A stretch of 64,000 nt of DNA from Pseudogulbenkiania subflava DSM 22618. GTDB taxonomy: Bacteria; Pseudomonadota; Gammaproteobacteria; Burkholderiales; Chromobacteriaceae. Location: assembly GCF_900177275.1 (NCBI RefSeq), contig NZ_FXAG01000002.1, positions 241,234 through 305,233 of the forward strand. Direction: 5' to 3'. Shown here in pieces: positions 54,022 to 62,765 of the stretch (the first letter of the stretch is position 1; every line of letters starts with the position of its first letter). Made by a program: the position numbers and the translations under genes. The notes below the pieces were generated by a model, which saw nothing but the letters and a program-made list of their open reading frames with translations, was not told where the DNA came from and searched no databases.

Positions 54022-55404
54022 TCAGCCCACCATGTCCTGTGGCTTCACCCAGGCATCGAACTGCTCCGCCGTGACGAAGCCGCTCGCCAGTGCTGCCTCG
54101 CGCAGTGTCAGCCCCTCCTTGTGCGCCTTCTTGGCGATGGCCGCCGCCTTGTCGTAGCCGATATGCGGATTGAGCGCCGTCACCAGCATCAGCGATTTTT
54201 CCAGCAGCTCGTCGATGCGGGCGCGGTTCGGTTCGATGCCGGCCGCGCAGTGCTCGTTGAAGCTGGTCATGCCGTCGGCCAGCAGGCGCACGCTCTGCAG
54301 GAAGTTGTGGATGATCAGCGGCTTGAACACGTTGAGTTCGAAGTTGCCGCTGGCGCCGCCGATGTTGACCGCGACGTCGTTGCCCAGCACCTGGGCGCAG
54401 GCCATGGTCAGCGCTTCGCTCTGCGTCGGGTTGACCTTGCCCGGCATGATCGAGCTGCCGGGTTCGTTCTCCGGGATGGTGATCTCGCCGATGCCGCAAC
54501 GCGGCCCGCTGGCCAGCCAGCGCACGTCGTTGGCGATCTTCATCAGTGCCGCCGCCAGCGTCTTCAGCGCGCCGTGGCCATGCACCAGCGCGTCGTGCGT
54601 CGCCAGCGCCTCGAACTTGTTGGGGGCGGAGACGAAGGACAGGCCGGTGTCTTCGGCCAACCTTTGCGCCACGCGCACGGCGAATTCCGGATGCGCGTTG
54701 AGCCCGGTGCCGACCGCGGTGCCGCCCAGCGCCAGCTCGCACAGGTGCGGCAGCGCGTCTTCGAGATGGCGCCGGCAGTGCGCCAGCTGCGCCACGTAGC
54801 CGGAGAACTCCTGCCCCAGCGTCAGCGGCGTGGCATCCTGCAGGTGGGTGCGGCCGATCTTGACGATGCCGGCGAACGCCAGCGCCTTGGCGGTGAGGGC
54901 CGTGGCCAGCGTATCCAGCGCCGGCAGCAGGCGTTGTTCGAGCGCCGCCACCGCCGCCACGTGCATCGCGGTGGGGAACACGTCGTTGGACGACTGGCCG
55001 CGGTTGACGTGGTCGTTCGGATGCACCAGGCGCGTCTCGCCGCGCTCGCCGCCCATCAGCTCGCTGGCGCGGTTGGCCAGCACCTCGTTCATGTTCATGT
55101 TGGATTGCGTGCCCGAGCCAGTCTGCCACACCGCCAGCGGAAACTCGTCCGGATGCTGTCCGGCGATCACTTCGCCGGCGGCGGCCTCGATCGCCCCCGC
55201 CAGCTCGGGTGCCAGCAGGCCGAGCTCGGCGTTGACCCCGGCCGCGGCACGCTTCACCTGGGCCAGCGCCTCGATCAGCTCGGGTGGCATTTTCTCGCTC
55301 GAGATACGGAAGTTTTCCAGCGAACGCTGGGTCTGGGCACCCCACAGCCGCTTGGCCGGGACGGCGATCTCGCCGAAGGTATCGCGTTCCATACGGACGG
55401 ACAT
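54022..55404 (-). CDS. fumC: class II fumarate hydratase
   Basis: Iron-free homotetrameric fumarase of the TCA cycle. The 460-residue length fits the family (E. coli 467). Motifs are [60 protein letters not shown] and the signature [11 protein letters not shown]. Start [11 protein letters not shown]. It is divergent from fumA, so both fumarase types share one regulatory region. Confidence 0.98.
   Translation of the reverse strand: MSVRMERDTFGEIAVPAKRLWGAQTQRSLENFRISSEKMPPELIEALAQVKRAAAGVNAELGLLAPELAGAIEAAAGEVIAGQHPDEFPLAVWQTGSGTQSNMNMNEVLANRASELMGGERGETRLVHPNDHVNRGQSSNDVFPTAMHVAAVAALEQRLLPALDTLATALTAKALAFAGIVKIGRTHLQDATPLTLGQEFSGYVAQLAHCRRHLEDALPHLCELALGGTAVGTGLNAHPEFAVRVAQRLAEDTGLSFVSAPNKFEALATHDALVHGHGALKTLAAALMKIANDVRWLASGPRCGIGEITIPENEPGSSIMPGKVNPTQSEALTMACAQVLGNDVAVNIGGASGNFELNVFKPLIIHNFLQSVRLLADGMTSFNEHCAAGIEPNRARIDELLEKSLMLVTALNPHIGYDKAAAIAKKAHKEGLTLREAALASGFVTAEQFDAWVKPQDMVG
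54651..54662 (-). repeat. GGTTGGCCGAAG dispersed motif, copy 9 (inside fumC)
   Basis: Exact 12-mer in AAAGGTTGGCCGAAG on the fumC coding strand, read as R-L-A-E. Confidence 0.7.
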
Positions 55405-55776
55405 GACAGTCTCTCCTACACGAGAAGCATTTTCCGAACCTGCTTCACGAGATGTCGAGAGCGGATCGTGGATCGAGGTAGAGCGTAGGATGGGGGAACG
55501 TAGCGAAACCCATCGTCGATGAGCGCCGGCTGGCGCTCCCCGGTCTGCGGGATCACGCCCAGGGACGTCCAGCAAGATCGTGAACAGGTGCTTCATGAAG
55601 CCTAGCAGCCGGTCCTTGGGGCGACAAGGCGGAAGCCGGCGCCGGAACGGTGTTACAATCACCGGCTGGGCCGCTAAGCCCACTGCCTGCCGGTTGCCTG
55701 GCGGGCCGTGCGCTTAGCGGCTCCCGCGGCCAGCCCGCTGGCCACTCGTCATCACCCGTTTTTGCGAGACAGCCTC
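55405..55776. promoter_or_regulatory. Divergent fumC/fumA regulatory region
   Basis: 372 bp. It contains a lone repeat end, AGCAAGATCGTGAACAGG (55572-55589), matching the termini of copies A-C, and AGCGGCTC-type inverted sequence near 55670-55730 ahead of fumA. No regulator box was recognised. Confidence 0.45.
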
Positions 55777-57303
55777 ATGACCATCATCCGTCAGGAAGAC
55801 TTCATCCAAAGCATCGCGGATGCCTTCCAGTACATCAGCTGCTACCACCCGAAAGACTACATCGACGCGCTGTACAAAGCGTACCAGCACGAAGAAAGCC
55901 CGGCCGCCAAGGACGCCATGGCGCAGATCCTGATCAACAGCCGCATGTGCGCCGAAGGCCGCCGGCCGATCTGCCAGGATACCGGTATCGCTGTAGTGTT
56001 CCTGAAAGTGGGCATGAAGGTGCAGTGGGACAGCACCCTGAGCGTGCAGGAGATGGTCAACGAAGGCGTGCGCCGCGCCTACAACAACCCGGACAACAAG
56101 CTGCGCGCCTCGGTGCTGCTCGACCCGGCCGGCCTGCGCAAGAACTCCAAGGACAACACCCCGGCCGTGGTGCACTTCGAGATCGTCGAAGGCGACGGCG
56201 TCGAAGTGATCTGTGCCGCCAAGGGCGGCGGCTCCGAGAACAAATCCAAGTTCTACGCGCTCAACCCGTCCGACTCCATCGTCGACTGGGTCATCAAGAC
56301 CGTGCCGACCATGGGCGCCGGCTGGTGTCCGCCGGGCATCCTTGGCATCGGCATCGGCGGCACCCCGGAAAAGGCCATGCTGCTGGCGAAAGAATCGCTG
56401 ATGGACCACGTCGACATCCACGAGCTGAAGGCCAAGGCCGACAGCGGCGCGGAACTGACCAAGGTCGAAGCGCTGCGCCTGGAAATCTTCGAGAAGGTCA
56501 ACGCGCTGGGCATCGGCGCCCAGGGCCTGGGCGGTCTCACCACCGTGCTTGACGTCAAGATTCTGGACTACCCGACCCACGCGGCTTCGCTGCCGGTTGC
56601 CATGATCCCGAACTGCGCCGCCACCCGTCACATCCACTTCCATCTGGACGGCAGCGGCCCGGCCCACCTGGAAACGCCGAAGCTGGAAGACTGGCCGGAA
56701 ATCACCTACGACACCAGCAACGGCAAGCGTGTCGACCTCGACAAGATCACCAAGGAAGAAGTGGCGAGCTGGCAGCCGGGCGACGTGCTGCTGCTCAACG
56801 GCAAGATCCTCACCGGCCGCGACGCCGCGCACAAGCGCATGGTCGACATGCTGAACAAGGGCGAGAAGCTGCCGGTGGACTTCACCAACCGCTTCATCTA
56901 CTACGTCGGCCCGGTCGATCCGGTGCGTGACGAAGTCGTCGGCCCGGCCGGTCCGACCACCGCCACCCGCATGGACAAGTTCACCCGCCAGATGCTGGAA
57001 CAGACCGGCCTCCTGGGCATGATCGGCAAGGCCGAACGCGGCCCGGCCGCGATCGAAGCGATCAAGGACAACAAGGCCGTGTACCTGATGGCCGTCGGTG
57101 GCTCCGCCTACCTCGTCTCCAAGGCGATCAAGGCCTCCAAGGTGGTTGGCTTCGAAGACCTCGGCATGGAAGCCATCTACGAGTTCGAAGTGAAGGACAT
57201 GCCGGTGACCGTAGCGGTCGATTCCAACGGCACCTCGGTGCACAACACCGGCCCGGCCGAATGGCGCGTCAAGATCGGCAAGATCCCGGTCGCTACTGCC
57301 TGA
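55777..57303 (+). CDS. fumA: class I fumarate hydratase ([4Fe-4S])
   Basis: An oxygen-sensitive iron-sulfur fumarase. The 508-residue single polypeptide combines the alpha domain (RRPICQDTGIAVVFLKVG, GAGWCPPGILGIGIGGT, VAMIPNCAATRHIHFHLDGSG) and the beta domain (GDVLLLNGKILTGRDAAHKRM, GPTTATRMDKFT, AVGGSAYLVSKAIK). The cluster cysteines in the first blocks are present. Start MTIIRQEDFIQS. It duplicates the reaction of FumC without needing the same conditions. Confidence 0.96.
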   Translation: MTIIRQEDFIQSIADAFQYISCYHPKDYIDALYKAYQHEESPAAKDAMAQILINSRMCAEGRRPICQDTGIAVVFLKVGMKVQWDSTLSVQEMVNEGVRRAYNNPDNKLRASVLLDPAGLRKNSKDNTPAVVHFEIVEGDGVEVICAAKGGGSENKSKFYALNPSDSIVDWVIKTVPTMGAGWCPPGILGIGIGGTPEKAMLLAKESLMDHVDIHELKAKADSGAELTKVEALRLEIFEKVNALGIGAQGLGGLTTVLDVKILDYPTHAASLPVAMIPNCAATRHIHFHLDGSGPAHLETPKLEDWPEITYDTSNGKRVDLDKITKEEVASWQPGDVLLLNGKILTGRDAAHKRMVDMLNKGEKLPVDFTNRFIYYVGPVDPVRDEVVGPAGPTTATRMDKFTRQMLEQTGLLGMIGKAERGPAAIEAIKDNKAVYLMAVGGSAYLVSKAIKASKVVGFEDLGMEAIYEFEVKDMPVTVAVDSNGTSVHNTGPAEWRVKIGKIPVATA

Positions 57304-57335
57304 TGGCGGAGCGTTCTTGAACGCTAGCTGAATCG

Positions 57336-57357
57336 CTTCGGCCTACGTGGGCCGAAG
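57336..57357. repeat. Small hairpin after fumA
   Basis: CTTCGGCC/GGCCGAAG arms with a 6-nt loop; the right arm repeats the core of the dispersed motif (GGCCGAAG). It sits before the main terminator. Confidence 0.45.
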
Positions 57358-57368
57358 GACAAAACAAC

Positions 57369-57399
57369 ACCCCCGCCTGCGATGCAGGCGGGGGTTTTT
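57369..57399 (+). terminator. Terminator of fumA
   Basis: Perfect stem ACCCCCGCCTGC/GCAGGCGGGGGT, 3-nt loop GAT, and a run of T. Confidence 0.95.
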
Positions 57400-57653
57400 G
57401 CTTTGTGGGCTCCTAGTGTGCAGGTGGGGGGCTTGAGTTGGAGGAAGTTGCATACCTGTCTGAGAAGCCAGGGAGGAGGGGGCATGACGTATTTCCCCGA
57501 AATTTATTTCGTACTCTTTCGTCATATATTGTTCTGTGGCATGCTATCCAGCATGATTATTGCCATGCATTCTAGATGGTGACGAAAAAAATACGTCTTT
57601 ATGGGACGTCTAATAGAAAGCTATGCGCATTACCAATCAGCACGGAGTTAAAT

Positions 57654-58067
57654 ATGAATTCAAAATACACAGGGCAGTGTCTTTGTGGCGAAATCCACTA
57701 TTCAGTCGATGTCGAACCATTATTTACTGGAAACTGTCACTGCAAAGACTGCCAAAGAACTTCGGGTAGTGCTTTTATTCCTGCGATGCTTTTCCCCGAA
57801 AAAAATGTTGTTGTTTCCGGCGAGGCAAAATATTTTGAGTCAACGGCCGACAACGGAAATATGCACAAAAGAGGCTTCTGCCCGAATTGTGGCTCTCAAT
57901 TGTTCGCAAAATTCAGCAATCTTCCCGGTATGCTGGGTGTAAAGGCAGGTACGTTAAACGAAGCATCGCACTACGTGCCAAAGTTAGACTTCTATGTGGC
58001 AAGCGCCGCGACTTGGGACTTTATGAACCCCCAACTCCCCAAAAAACAAGGCGCGGCTCAAGGGTAG
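57654..58067 (+). CDS. GFA-family (CENP-V fold) protein
   Basis: The 137-residue zinc-binding protein of the glutathione-dependent formaldehyde-activating family has CLCGEIHY, CHCKDCQRTSGSAF and FCPNCGSQLF as metal ligands. Real formaldehyde activity is unproven in most such proteins. Base composition is much more AT-rich than the flanking chromosome, and an integron attC site lies 10 bp after its stop, so it looks like a captured gene cassette. Confidence 0.88.
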   Translation: MNSKYTGQCLCGEIHYSVDVEPLFTGNCHCKDCQRTSGSAFIPAMLFPEKNVVVSGEAKYFESTADNGNMHKRGFCPNCGSQLFAKFSNLPGMLGVKAGTLNEASHYVPKLDFYVASAATWDFMNPQLPKKQGAAQG

Positions 58068-58077
58068 AGAGTATTCG

Positions 58078-58137
58078 CATAACAATTCGCTGCACCGGAC
58101 GAGCCTACCAGCTCGTCGGTGAGCTCAAATGTTAGAC
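58078..58137 (+). repeat. integron attC (59-base element) of the GFA cassette
   Basis: Sixty bp start with GCATAAC (inverse-core-like, one mismatch to RYYYAAC) and end with GTTAGAC (matches core GTTRRRY). Inner arms GCTGCACCGGACGAGC (58089-58104) and GCTCGTCGGTGAGC (58111-58124) pair with two unpaired G residues on the left arm, the extrahelical bases that attC recombination needs, and loop CTACCA. Confidence 0.85.
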
Positions 58138-58184
58138 GTGGCAAATTCAAGCAGCTTCGTAGCGTAGCATCTGGAGGTATACAT

Positions 58185-58805
58185 ATGCGAAAGTACTTGA
58201 TCCTTCTCTTACACTTACTGCCATTTGCCGCCTACGCCTCAGGCGACATGATTGTTTACCCACACGGTGTTGGGAGCCATGGGGTTTATGTACCTGGGTT
58301 TAGGACCTATTCTACAAACTGGTACAGCACGTCTAGTCAGAATGTAGTTTTATTGAAAGAACTGAAACAGAGTATCCCACAGATACGAATCGCAGGGTTC
58401 GGAGCAGCATCCCCCGGCAAGACGACACTTTTCTGTCGGCTCAGTTTTCCTGTTTATCTTCCTGATAAGATGGCTCATGAGATTTTTCTTGCGGAGGCAA
58501 TGCGGGCTGAACTGCTCGAAGCAGGGCTCTATAGTGAGGACGCTACCGTTTCTGTAACCGGTCACTTGGTCTCGATGGATTTCAACTCGTTCGGGACGGG
58601 TAAGTGGATAATAGAGGCAAAATTCGAGGTCGAAGGTAAAGAGCCGGTTACAATCAAATACGAATATACCTATCCGATATCGATGACTGCGGTTAATGCA
58701 TGCGGAGATGTAAGTCGGGCATTGGTTCCAGCTTTGCAAGGCTTTCTATTCACAGTCTACAGTGATGCAGGGTTCAAAGCATTGCTACAACCAACAGCGC
58801 GGTAG
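58185..58805 (+). CDS. exported protein of unknown function (cassette gene)
   Basis: The 206-residue protein has a Sec signal peptide (1-18, MRKYLILLLHLLPFAAYA). The mature part begins SGDMIVYPHGVGSHGVY and has no recognised domain; a hydrophobic C-terminal segment (ALVPALQGFLFTVYS) may be structural. AGGAGGTATACAT before the ATG gives a strong ribosome-binding site. AT-rich composition and the attC 48 bp upstream mark it as a cassette gene. Confidence 0.75.
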   Translation: MRKYLILLLHLLPFAAYASGDMIVYPHGVGSHGVYVPGFRTYSTNWYSTSSQNVVLLKELKQSIPQIRIAGFGAASPGKTTLFCRLSFPVYLPDKMAHEIFLAEAMRAELLEAGLYSEDATVSVTGHLVSMDFNSFGTGKWIIEAKFEVEGKEPVTIKYEYTYPISMTAVNACGDVSRALVPALQGFLFTVYSDAGFKALLQPTAR

Positions 58806-58832
58806 GTTGGGCTTCATGCAATGAAGCCCAAC
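58806..58832 (+). terminator. Palindrome after the exported-protein gene
   Basis: A 12-bp perfect stem (GTTGGGCTTCAT with its complement) and a GCA loop, immediately after the stop codon. There is no T tract. It may protect mRNA or end transcription. Confidence 0.5.
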
Positions 58833-58922
58833 GTTCGCCACCTCTACCTTGGACCATGGTCGATGCGCTATCGAAGAGGCGGGTGCCAAACCTAATTGTC
58901 CCCAAACAGAAGGACGCTCGTT

Positions 58923-59330
58923 ATGAAAATCACCGTTGAAACCACCGTCGCGGCCCCCATCGAGAAAGTTTGGAGTGCATATACAACTCCCGAGGACATT
59001 AAGCAGTGGAATGCTGCATCTGATGATTGGCACACCACCGCGGCCACGGTGGATTTGCGCGTCGGCGGCACCTTCTCGTCACGAATGGAAGCCAAGGATG
59101 GCAGCATGGGATTCGATTTCGCCGGAACCTATACCGCTGTGGTAGCACACAAACTGATCGAATATTCCTTTGGCGATCGCACTGCGCGGGTTGAATTCGC
59201 TGATAGTCCGAAAGGCGTTATGGTACGTGTGACTTTTGATAGTGAGCCAATGCATTCCATCGAACAGCAGCGTGATGGGTGGCAGACCATTTTGAATAAT
59301 TTTACTCGTTATGTTGAAACAGGCAGGTAG
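58923..59330 (+). CDS. SRPBCC/AHSA1-family protein
   Basis: The 135-residue START-like fold protein has MKITVETTVAAPIEKVWSAYTTPEDIKQWNAAS at the N-terminus, the GGTFSSRMEAKDG turn and the C-terminal QQRDGWQTILNNFTRYVET, characteristic of the AHSA1 group. It binds hydrophobic ligands; the substrate is unknown. Such genes are common integron cargo. A GGACG ribosome-binding site precedes the ATG. Confidence 0.9.
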   Translation: MKITVETTVAAPIEKVWSAYTTPEDIKQWNAASDDWHTTAATVDLRVGGTFSSRMEAKDGSMGFDFAGTYTAVVAHKLIEYSFGDRTARVEFADSPKGVMVRVTFDSEPMHSIEQQRDGWQTILNNFTRYVETGR

Positions 59331-59437
59331 CAGTAGACGCACTGTGCTGCCTAACTCCTTTATATGGAGTTCAACGGGCTGTGTCCGTCGGCCGCCGCTC
59401 CTGTCAAACGTTTGATATTCATACAAAGGGGTACTTC

Positions 59438-59640
59438 ATGTTCTCCCACATCTTTATCGGCGTGAGTGACTTCGACCGTGCGCTGGCTTTTTATGAACCA
59501 CTCATGGCGACCCTCGGCATCAAGCTTCGCTTTTGTGATCGAAGCCGCCCTTGGGCGGGTTGACAGCGCCCTCCCGCGCAGAAACCGTGGGGTCAGGTTG
59601 TCGCCTGTGTTCGCTCGCTGGAGGGCACTCTCGTTGAGTT
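59438..59640 (+). pseudogene. Broken VOC/glyoxalase-family gene
   Basis: Starts MFSHIFIGVSDFDRALAFYEPLMATLGIKLRFCDRSRPWAG, a normal VOC N-terminus, then a stop at 59561-59563 truncates it at 41 residues. The downstream frames continue for about 80 nt without restoring a homologous product, so the C-terminal half with its metal ligands is deleted. The 138-bp tail to the next gene holds only a 33-codon ORF of no recognisable family. Confidence 0.75.
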
Positions 59641-59778
59641 ATGCTCACCCGTGAGCGGCTGACCCAGTGGTCAAGAGATTACCCGCAAACCGAGCTTGAA
59701 GGTTTTTCCCGCAAGAGCTGTACGAAACTCCGCTTCGATTAAAAAGGATTTGAGTTCACACGAGATAGGGCGTTAACA

Positions 59779-60849
59779 ATGAACCTGATTCGTACCTTAT
59801 TGCTTTTATCCGGCCTATTTCCCACGTGGTTGGCTGTCGCGGATGATTTCAGCCCGATGCCAAGCGTTTCACGCATGACGGATGTGGCCAAAGCCGCTGT
59901 ACCGTTTGATCTGGACATACTCAAGCGCAATTGGGGGCAGCGTATTGTGGTTATGCGCTCAGCAGGTGTCATGCCGATCATCGACATTGAATCAAACTTG
60001 GGTGAGGAGCTTGACCTCCAGGCCTTTGCGCACCGCATGGATCAAGAAGGCGTGGCGCTGATCGCGTTTTCGGGCATAGCCAGGGGGCGAGGCTGGAGCG
60101 ACGCTGCCAGATATGCGGTGGCGGCAGACCCTTGGCGCTACATTCCCGCCGGCGATGGTGGATTGCCGCCAGACTGGAAAAGAAACCCAACAGGTTTTGC
60201 CAAGGTTTCCAAAGAACGCATCATCAGTGATGGTTATCCGATGATGGGTGAATATGAGTTCCGCCACTATCCTTCACCTGATCAGATCCAGCGCGGCAAC
60301 ATGGAGCGCGATGAGTATCTGCCCATCGATAGCCCCGCTGGGCATCAGTTGTTCCAGTTCTCGGAAGAAAGCGGCATCTCGTTCCAGATCCATCAAGAAA
60401 TAGAAGACCAGTATTTGCCGCAGCTGGAGAAGATGCTTGCGCAGTACCCCAAAGCCAAGGTCATCTGGTGCCATCTTGCGCAAATGCGCTATCAGGCCAG
60501 AAATACCGTTTATGGGCCTGACTATGTACGTAAGCTGATTGAACAATATCCCAATCTCTACTTTGATTTGTTCTCGGGTCCGCCAGACCATATCTACCCA
60601 GGGAGCAAGGAATATCCCGGAAAATATTGGGATCGCACGACCGGCAAACTCAAGCCGGAATGGGCGAAATTGATTGCCGATCATCCTTGGCGTTTCATGA
60701 CTGCACTCGATCTCAATCCGTTCATCATGCAAGAGTTCTCGCGCAAGGTTGGCATGCAGCGAGCTGTTCTAGACAGCTTGCCGGTGCCGGTGAGGGAGAT
60801 CGTTGCCTATAAGGCTGCTTGGAAGCTCTTGTTCAATGAAGAGATATGA
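59779..60849 (+). CDS. exported amidohydrolase-like protein
   Basis: The 356-residue protein has a Sec signal peptide (1-21, LLLLSGLFPTWLAVA) and a TIM-barrel-like body with PIIDIESNLG, EESGISFQIHQEI, KVIWCHLAQM, NLYFDLFSGP and FMTALDLNPF, resembling amidohydrolase-2 or phosphotriesterase-like enzymes. H and D residues at strand ends (QIHQE, WCHLA, ALDLN) may bind metal. The enzyme activity is unknown. It sits at the right edge of the AT-richer island. Confidence 0.6.
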   Translation: MNLIRTLLLLSGLFPTWLAVADDFSPMPSVSRMTDVAKAAVPFDLDILKRNWGQRIVVMRSAGVMPIIDIESNLGEELDLQAFAHRMDQEGVALIAFSGIARGRGWSDAARYAVAADPWRYIPAGDGGLPPDWKRNPTGFAKVSKERIISDGYPMMGEYEFRHYPSPDQIQRGNMERDEYLPIDSPAGHQLFQFSEESGISFQIHQEIEDQYLPQLEKMLAQYPKAKVIWCHLAQMRYQARNTVYGPDYVRKLIEQYPNLYFDLFSGPPDHIYPGSKEYPGKYWDRTTGKLKPEWAKLIADHPWRFMTALDLNPFIMQEFSRKVGMQRAVLDSLPVPVREIVAYKAAWKLLFNEEI

Positions 60850-61076
60850 GTGCCAAGGCTGCTATGGAAGTGCGGTCATCTCGTCCTTGATCGACGGCAG
60901 CCCAATGTCGGTCGCCGATCTCGAACGCGACCAATCTTTCCCTGGGTCGTAAGCCGTATGAATCATAAGGGGCGGCCGAAGCATCGTGCATGGCGTCACA
61001 GCCTCAAGTGCCAGAGGCGTCTAAGCTGGTAGTCATGGCAACTCGCCCATGATGAGGGCCGAAAAGGAGACGCATC

Positions 61077-61580
61077 ATGCAGAGCATTCAAAGGATCACC
61101 CCCTGTCTGTGGTTCGACGGTCAGGCCGAACCGGCGGCGGGGTTCTATATCGCTATCTTCAAGAATTCCCGGATCGTCGGCATCATCCGTTACGGCGAGG
61201 CGGGGCATGAGATTCACGGCCGGCCGGCGGGCTCGGTGCTGACCGTGGAGTTCGAGCTGGACGGGCAGGCCTTCACCGCCCTCAACGGCGGGCCAGTGTT
61301 TACCTTCAACGAGGCCGTGTCGTTCCAGGTCAACTGCGAGACGCAGGAAGAGGTGGACTACTACTGGGAGAAGCTGTCCGCCGGCGGGGATGAGGCGGCG
61401 CAGCAATGCGGCTGGCTCAAGGACAAATACGGCGTGTCCTGGCAGGTGGTGCCGACGGCGCTGCCCAAGATGCTGAGCGATGCCGATTATGCCAAATCCG
61501 AGCGCGTCATGACCGCCCTGCTGCGGATGAAAAAGCTCGATATCGCCGCCTTGCAGCGCGCCTACGACGGGATGGCTTGA
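61077..61580 (+). CDS. PhnB-like VOC-family protein
   Basis: The 167-residue protein with one VOC domain starts IQRITPCLWFDGQAEPAAGFY and ends in the DKYGVSWQVVPTALPKML block of the PhnB/YjdN group. AAAAGGAGACGCATC before the ATG gives a clear ribosome-binding site. No catalytic role is known for most members. GC-rich composition again, so it is outside the island. Confidence 0.88.
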   Translation: MQSIQRITPCLWFDGQAEPAAGFYIAIFKNSRIVGIIRYGEAGHEIHGRPAGSVLTVEFELDGQAFTALNGGPVFTFNEAVSFQVNCETQEEVDYYWEKLSAGGDEAAQQCGWLKDKYGVSWQVVPTALPKMLSDADYAKSERVMTALLRMKKLDIAALQRAYDGMA

Positions 61581-61787
61581 TTGGAAACGTCCCCCGCCAG
61601 CGGAGGGTGTGCAACCCCGCATTTCATCCGTTGCCTTCTCCGTGAAGTGGGCCGATGACATCGCCTGTGGGCACGTGCCGCTTTGACGGGCCAGAGGGGG
61701 TGAGTCGGCGCTAAACTGGCATGCCAATTGGCTGGCCGCTGAGCCGCTGTTGCCAGCTGCCGATCGTTCATTTCCCAGGAGCAGAGA

Positions 61788-62261
61788 ATGGCCCAGTACA
61801 CCGCCGAAGTGCTTTGGCAGCGCGGCGAGCAGGATTTCCTCGGCAACCGTTACAGCCGCCGCCATGTTTTGCGCTTCGATGGCGGCGTGGAAGTACCCGG
61901 TTCGTCGTCTCCCCACGTCGTTCCCGTCCCGATGTCCGACGCCTCCGCCGTCGACCCGGAAGAGGCCTTCGTGTCGTCGCTCTCCAGCTGCCACATGCTG
62001 TGGTTCCTGTCGATCGCTGCCAAGCGCAAGTTCTGTGTCGACCGCTATTTCGACGCCGCCGTCGGTGTGATGGAGAAGAACGTGGCCGGCAAGATGGCGA
62101 TGACCGTCGTCACGTTGCGGCCGGAGGTGACGTTCTCCGGGGAGCGTGTCCCTACTCGTCAGGAACTCGACGCGATGCACCACGAAGCGCATGAGGAGTG
62201 TTTCATCGCCAACTCGGTCAAAACCGAGGTACGTTGCGAGCCGGTGTACGGGGAGCTGTAA
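61788..62261 (+). CDS. OsmC/Ohr-family peroxiredoxin-like protein
   Basis: The 157-residue protein has peroxide-active cysteines C68 (SSLSSCHMLWFL) and C138 (HEECFIANSVKTEV), the two-Cys pattern of OsmC that reduces organic hydroperoxides. AGGAGCAGAG lies before the ATG. It lies among other small detoxification genes on the same strand. Confidence 0.92.
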   Translation: MAQYTAEVLWQRGEQDFLGNRYSRRHVLRFDGGVEVPGSSSPHVVPVPMSDASAVDPEEAFVSSLSSCHMLWFLSIAAKRKFCVDRYFDAAVGVMEKNVAGKMAMTVVTLRPEVTFSGERVPTRQELDAMHHEAHEECFIANSVKTEVRCEPVYGEL

Positions 62262-62318
62262 GCTGGCGCGCTCGCGGAGCATGCGGCCGCCAACCATCGT
62301 CAAGCCAGGGAGAAAACC

Positions 62319-62732
62319 ATGAAACCGCGAATCAGTATGATTACGCTGGGTGTCAGCGATCTCGACCGTGCCACCCGGTTTTACGAAGAGGGGCTGGGCC
62401 TGCCGCGCTATCCGATGGAGTCCGCCGGCGTCGCCTTCTTTGCACTGCAAGGCACCTGGCTGGCCCTGTATCCATGGTCGGCGTTGGCCGAAGACGCCAC
62501 TGTGTCGGCCGAGGGCAGCGGTTTTCGCGGCTGTGCCCTGGCCCACAACGTGTCGACGCGGGAAGAGGTCGATCAGGTGCTGGAGCAGGCGGTGAATGCC
62601 GGCGCGCGCTTGGTGAAGCCGGCACAAGATGCCTTCTGGGGAGGCTATAGCGGCTACTTCGCCGATCCGGATGGCCATCTCTGGGAAGTGGCATGGAATC
62701 CGTTCATGGCGATCGGTCCGCAGGATGAGTAA
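62319..62732 (+). CDS. VOC-family protein (glyoxalase-like)
   Basis: The 137-residue protein with a VOC fold has ISMITLGVSDLDRATRFYEEGLGLP at the N-terminus and the second half GGYSGYFADPDGHLWEVAWNP. It has no full glyoxalase metal set. A good AGGGAGAAAACC ribosome-binding site precedes the ATG. Function unknown. Confidence 0.88.
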   Translation: MKPRISMITLGVSDLDRATRFYEEGLGLPRYPMESAGVAFFALQGTWLALYPWSALAEDATVSAEGSGFRGCALAHNVSTREEVDQVLEQAVNAGARLVKPAQDAFWGGYSGYFADPDGHLWEVAWNPFMAIGPQDE

Positions 62733-62765
62733 GGGGAATCAGAGCTCATCACGGGGGAGGGGGCG

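Noticed and set aside
58806-58832. Palindrome GTTGGGC...GCCCAAC as a second attC site
   Set aside because: The core motifs are in the wrong order for an attC and the 27-bp length leaves no room for the inner arms; kept only as a hairpin.
59346-59420. GCCTAAC...GTTTGAT after the SRPBCC gene as a second attC site
   Set aside because: The right core has T where a purine is required and no complementary inner arms were found; could be a decayed site but cannot be supported.
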